NCBI GenBank assembly: GCA_947177495.1
Contig: CAMWUS010000072.1
Span: 1 to 7,035 of the forward strand
Length of the DNA: 7,035 bases
Origin: an uncultured Clostridia bacterium
Lineage (GTDB): Bacteria > Bacillota > Clostridia > Christensenellales > Borkfalkiaceae
Direction: 5' to 3'
Under the pieces are notes generated by a model. That model was not told the origin of the DNA, searched no databases, and saw only the letters and a list, made by a program, of their open reading frames with translations. Made by a program: the position numbers and the translations under genes. This document shows, one piece after another, positions 5,209 through 7,035 of the stretch; position 1 is the first letter of the stretch, and the number at the start of each line of letters is the position of its first letter.

Positions 5209-6603
5209 ATGAAAAAACGCATACTTGCTTGCGCCCTTTGCGCGCTCATGCTCCTGCCCTTTGCGGTCGCCTGCGGGGAAAGCAACCCGCCCGATACGGG
5301 CGACAACGGCGAAATCACTCAGCCCAACCCCGAGGAAAAACCCGAAAAACCGACAAAGCACGAGTATAAGCTCTCGCTCAACAAGCATAATTTACTCCTC
5401 GCCCTCTCCGCGCCCTACGATAGCGTTACCGAACTCGCAACAGTCACCGAGGACGGAAAACCTCTGCCCAACGCGAATATTACGTATACAAGCGCAGACG
5501 AAGCGGTTGCCACAATAGACGAGAACGGCGTAGTTACTGCTGTTGCCGCGGGGGAGACGAGCATTACCGCTTCCTATGAATCGGTAAGCGCAACGACGCG
5601 CGTGCGCGTTTTGGCGAGCGCTACCGCAGAAGAAATTAACGCATTCGACGAAAGCGCGGTAAACCTCTATTCCCGCACCTACGTGGGCTCCAAGCGCGTC
5701 ACGTTCGACAACGTGTGCGCGGGCGTGGATATTGCCTTTGCGGGCACCAAACTCACGGGGAGCTTCACTGTATCCAATATGAGCAAAATCCGCGTGTTTG
5801 TAGACGGGGACACGGACGGTAAAGAAATGATCCTCGAAAAAACGGGAGAAGTTACCCTGTGCGAGCTTGCCGCGGGTGTGCATACGGTGCGCGTGCTCAA
5901 AGCCGCCAGCCCGCAATACAAATCGATTACCATGCCTGTGGGGAAAGCCTTCCAAACGGACGGCGAATTTTTAAAAGCCCCCGCTAAAAGCGATTTGAAA
6001 ATAGAATTTATCGGCGATTCGATTACGGCGGGCTGCGGTTCGCTCGGAAAATCTTCGCAAACGCAGACGGTAGAGAACTCCGACCCGACCAAGGCGTACG
6101 CCTATCTCACCGCGCAGGCACTCGACGCCGACTTTAACATACAGGCGCTCGAAGGAGTTTGCGCGAAGGACGGCGGGATAAACGCTTTTAACACGTATAT
6201 GAATTACGGCTACAACATGAACGTCCCCTACGACGCTACAAAATTCGATGCGGACGTGGTGGTGATAGGCTTGGGCGAAAACGATATGTGGCACGCTACT
6301 TCCGACCTCTTCACTTATACGGTGGAAGCCTTCCGCACCGACTATGCCGACCTCATTCGCCTTGTGCGCCAAAGCCACCCCAACGCCGCAATCGTGTGCG
6401 CGTTCGGCATGATGCCCGCGTCCTCTACCAAGCAAGCCGAGGAGACCATTCGCGCCGCCGTCAAAGACACCGAAGACAGCAACGTTTATTGCGTGAAAAT
6501 GCTCAGCAACGAGGCGGGCGGAGCTTCCCACCCCAACGCCGCATCGCACAAGAAAAACGCGGAAACGCTCACCGCGCTCATCCGCGAAATTTTGGCAAAG
6601 TAA
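5209..6603 (+). CDS. Lipoprotein SGNH/GDSL esterase, carbohydrate esterase family 2-like, with Ig-like domain, 464 aa
   Basis: Predicted surface lipoprotein that removes acetyl or similar ester groups from polysaccharides. Residues 1-21 are a signal peptide (KKR, hydrophobic core) ending in AVAC with lipidated Cys22. Residues 23-50 are a Pro/Glu/Asp-rich linker. Residues 52-135 resemble a bacterial Ig-like Big_2 domain (TYTSADEAVATIDENGVVTA, then GETSITASY). Residues 146-235 match the CE2 N-terminal jelly-roll domain (LYSRTY, FDNV, RVFVDGD, GVHTVRVLK). The SGNH catalytic domain spans 262-464: GDSITAG (269-275, nucleophile Ser271), GLGEND (354-359) and SHPN (440-443) with catalytic His441. The usual Asp three residues before His is Gly438; CE2 enzymes are known that rely on a Ser-His dyad. 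AGGGAG lies 6 nt before the ATG. It is the first gene of an operon with a paralogue 12 nt downstream. The substrate cannot be read from the sequence. Confidence 0.88.
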   Translation: MKKRILACALCALMLLPFAVACGESNPPDTGDNGEITQPNPEEKPEKPTKHEYKLSLNKHNLLLALSAPYDSVTELATVTEDGKPLPNANITYTSADEAVATIDENGVVTAVAAGETSITASYESVSATTRVRVLASATAEEINAFDESAVNLYSRTYVGSKRVTFDNVCAGVDIAFAGTKLTGSFTVSNMSKIRVFVDGDTDGKEMILEKTGEVTLCELAAGVHTVRVLKAASPQYKSITMPVGKAFQTDGEFLKAPAKSDLKIEFIGDSITAGCGSLGKSSQTQTVENSDPTKAYAYLTAQALDADFNIQALEGVCAKDGGINAFNTYMNYGYNMNVPYDATKFDADVVVIGLGENDMWHATSDLFTYTVEAFRTDYADLIRLVRQSHPNAAIVCAFGMMPASSTKQAEETIRAAVKDTEDSNVYCVKMLSNEAGGASHPNAASHKKNAETLTALIREILAK

Positions 6604-6607
6604 GGAG
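6602..6607 (+). promoter_or_regulatory. RBS overlapping the upstream stop codon
   Basis: AAGGAG (6602-6607) overlaps the TAA stop (6601-6603) of the first esterase and lies 8 nt before ATG 6616. It fixes the start of the second lipoprotein and suggests coupled translation in one operon. Confidence 0.88.
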
Positions 6608-6615
6608 AACTTCTC

Positions 6616-7035
6616 ATGAAATTCAAACGCCTGCTCTGTCTGCTTGTGCCCGCAATGCTTTTGGGCTGTGCCGCCGCCTGCGGCGAAAGCACGCCCGATA
6701 CGGGCACTGAGCCCCCTTCCCAAACCGATCCCGCCGACAAGTCGGAAGAACCGCCGACCGCGCCCGAATGCATCGAGGGCTTAGAGGTAATATCAAAAGA
6801 GGATATGCAGAAATTCGACGAAACCGTTGTGCGCCTGTTCGGGCGTACCTATAAATCGGGAAAACAGCTCGTGTTCGATAATGCCGGCACGGGCGCGGAA
6901 TTTACCTTCTACGGCACAGAGTTCGAAGCGAAAATTATTTCGGAGACCGACCTGCTCTTGGCGCGGGTGTTCGTAGACGGCGACGAAACGGGCACGCTGA
7001 GGGAATTTCGGCGCGGCTTCCGCAAATTCGCCTCC
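6616..7035 (+). CDS. Partial CDS: second CE2-like lipoprotein, paralogue of the upstream esterase (140 codons visible)
   Basis: The frame is open from ATG 6616 to the right edge. The N-terminus MKFKRLLCLLVPAMLLGCAA is a lipoprotein signal. Two lipobox cysteines are possible: Cys18 (LLGC, the better match) or Cys22 (AAAC), which aligns with the lipid Cys of the upstream protein. After Cys22 comes GESTPDTG, nearly identical to GESNPPDTG in the neighbour. Residues 23-55 are a Pro/Glu/Asp-rich linker. Residues 65-125 then align directly with the neighbour's CE2 N-terminal domain: KFDETVVRLFGRTY, LVFDN, ARVFVDGDETG. The Big_2 domain present in the first protein is absent here. The catalytic SGNH part would lie beyond the window, so whether the copy is intact is unknown. 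Shared N-termini and tandem placement indicate gene duplication. Confidence 0.85.
   Translation, partial: MKFKRLLCLLVPAMLLGCAAACGESTPDTGTEPPSQTDPADKSEEPPTAPECIEGLEVISKEDMQKFDETVVRLFGRTYKSGKQLVFDNAGTGAEFTFYGTEFEAKIISETDLLLARVFVDGDETGTLREFRRGFRKFAS

Noticed and set aside
4957..5388. Minus-strand open frame of 143 codons across the terminator and the lipoprotein promoter
   Set aside because: It spans a strong hairpin terminator and a near-consensus promoter and shows no domain.

Overview
The window looks like chromosomal DNA of a low-to-mid-GC member of the Bacillota, most likely an uncultured gut-type Clostridia; the exact lineage is a guess. The reasons are strong AGGAG-type ribosome binding sites, several near-consensus housekeeping (sigma-A type) promoters with 17-bp spacers, T-tract terminators, Gram-positive-style lipoprotein signals and Clostridia-type flavoprotein families. 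There is no sign of a phage, transposon, CRISPR array, rRNA or tRNA.

Layout. Positions 1-148 (minus) hold the first 49 codons of a gene that runs off the left edge, possibly a glycoside hydrolase family 3 enzyme. It has its own promoter at 216-244. Positions 149-520 have no gene; they hold that promoter and a strong terminator (372-409) that closes the next minus-strand unit. Positions 521-3153 (minus) hold two FAD-dependent oxidoreductases whose stop and start codons overlap (ATGA). The promoter-proximal one is an HI0933/BaiN-like flavoprotein and the distal one a COG2509-type dehydrogenase. Positions 3154-3234 are a compact divergent promoter region whose two -35 boxes form a palindrome only 4 bp apart. 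Positions 3356-4954 (plus) encode a membrane-anchored protein with a long acidic stretch, a long lysine-rich hexapeptide repeat and two DUF1508 (YegP-like) repeats, followed by a strong terminator (4978-5019). The 254-bp gap after it ends in another strong promoter (5153-5181). That promoter drives a lipoprotein operon: a complete carbohydrate-esterase-2-like SGNH hydrolase with a bacterial Ig-like domain (5209-6603) and, 12 nt later, a paralogue cut by the right edge (6616-7035).

How the parts relate. The two flavoproteins are almost certainly co-translated, but their substrates are unknown. The CE2-like lipoproteins are expected to be anchored on the outer face of the membrane and to remove acetyl groups from plant or host polysaccharides, which would fit a GH3 glycosidase further left. 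The most unusual gene is the TM-acidic-(KKxEPx)n-DUF1508 protein. Its predicted topology puts a histone-H1-like basic tail in the cytoplasm beneath a membrane anchor, and it is transcribed from a perfect consensus promoter.
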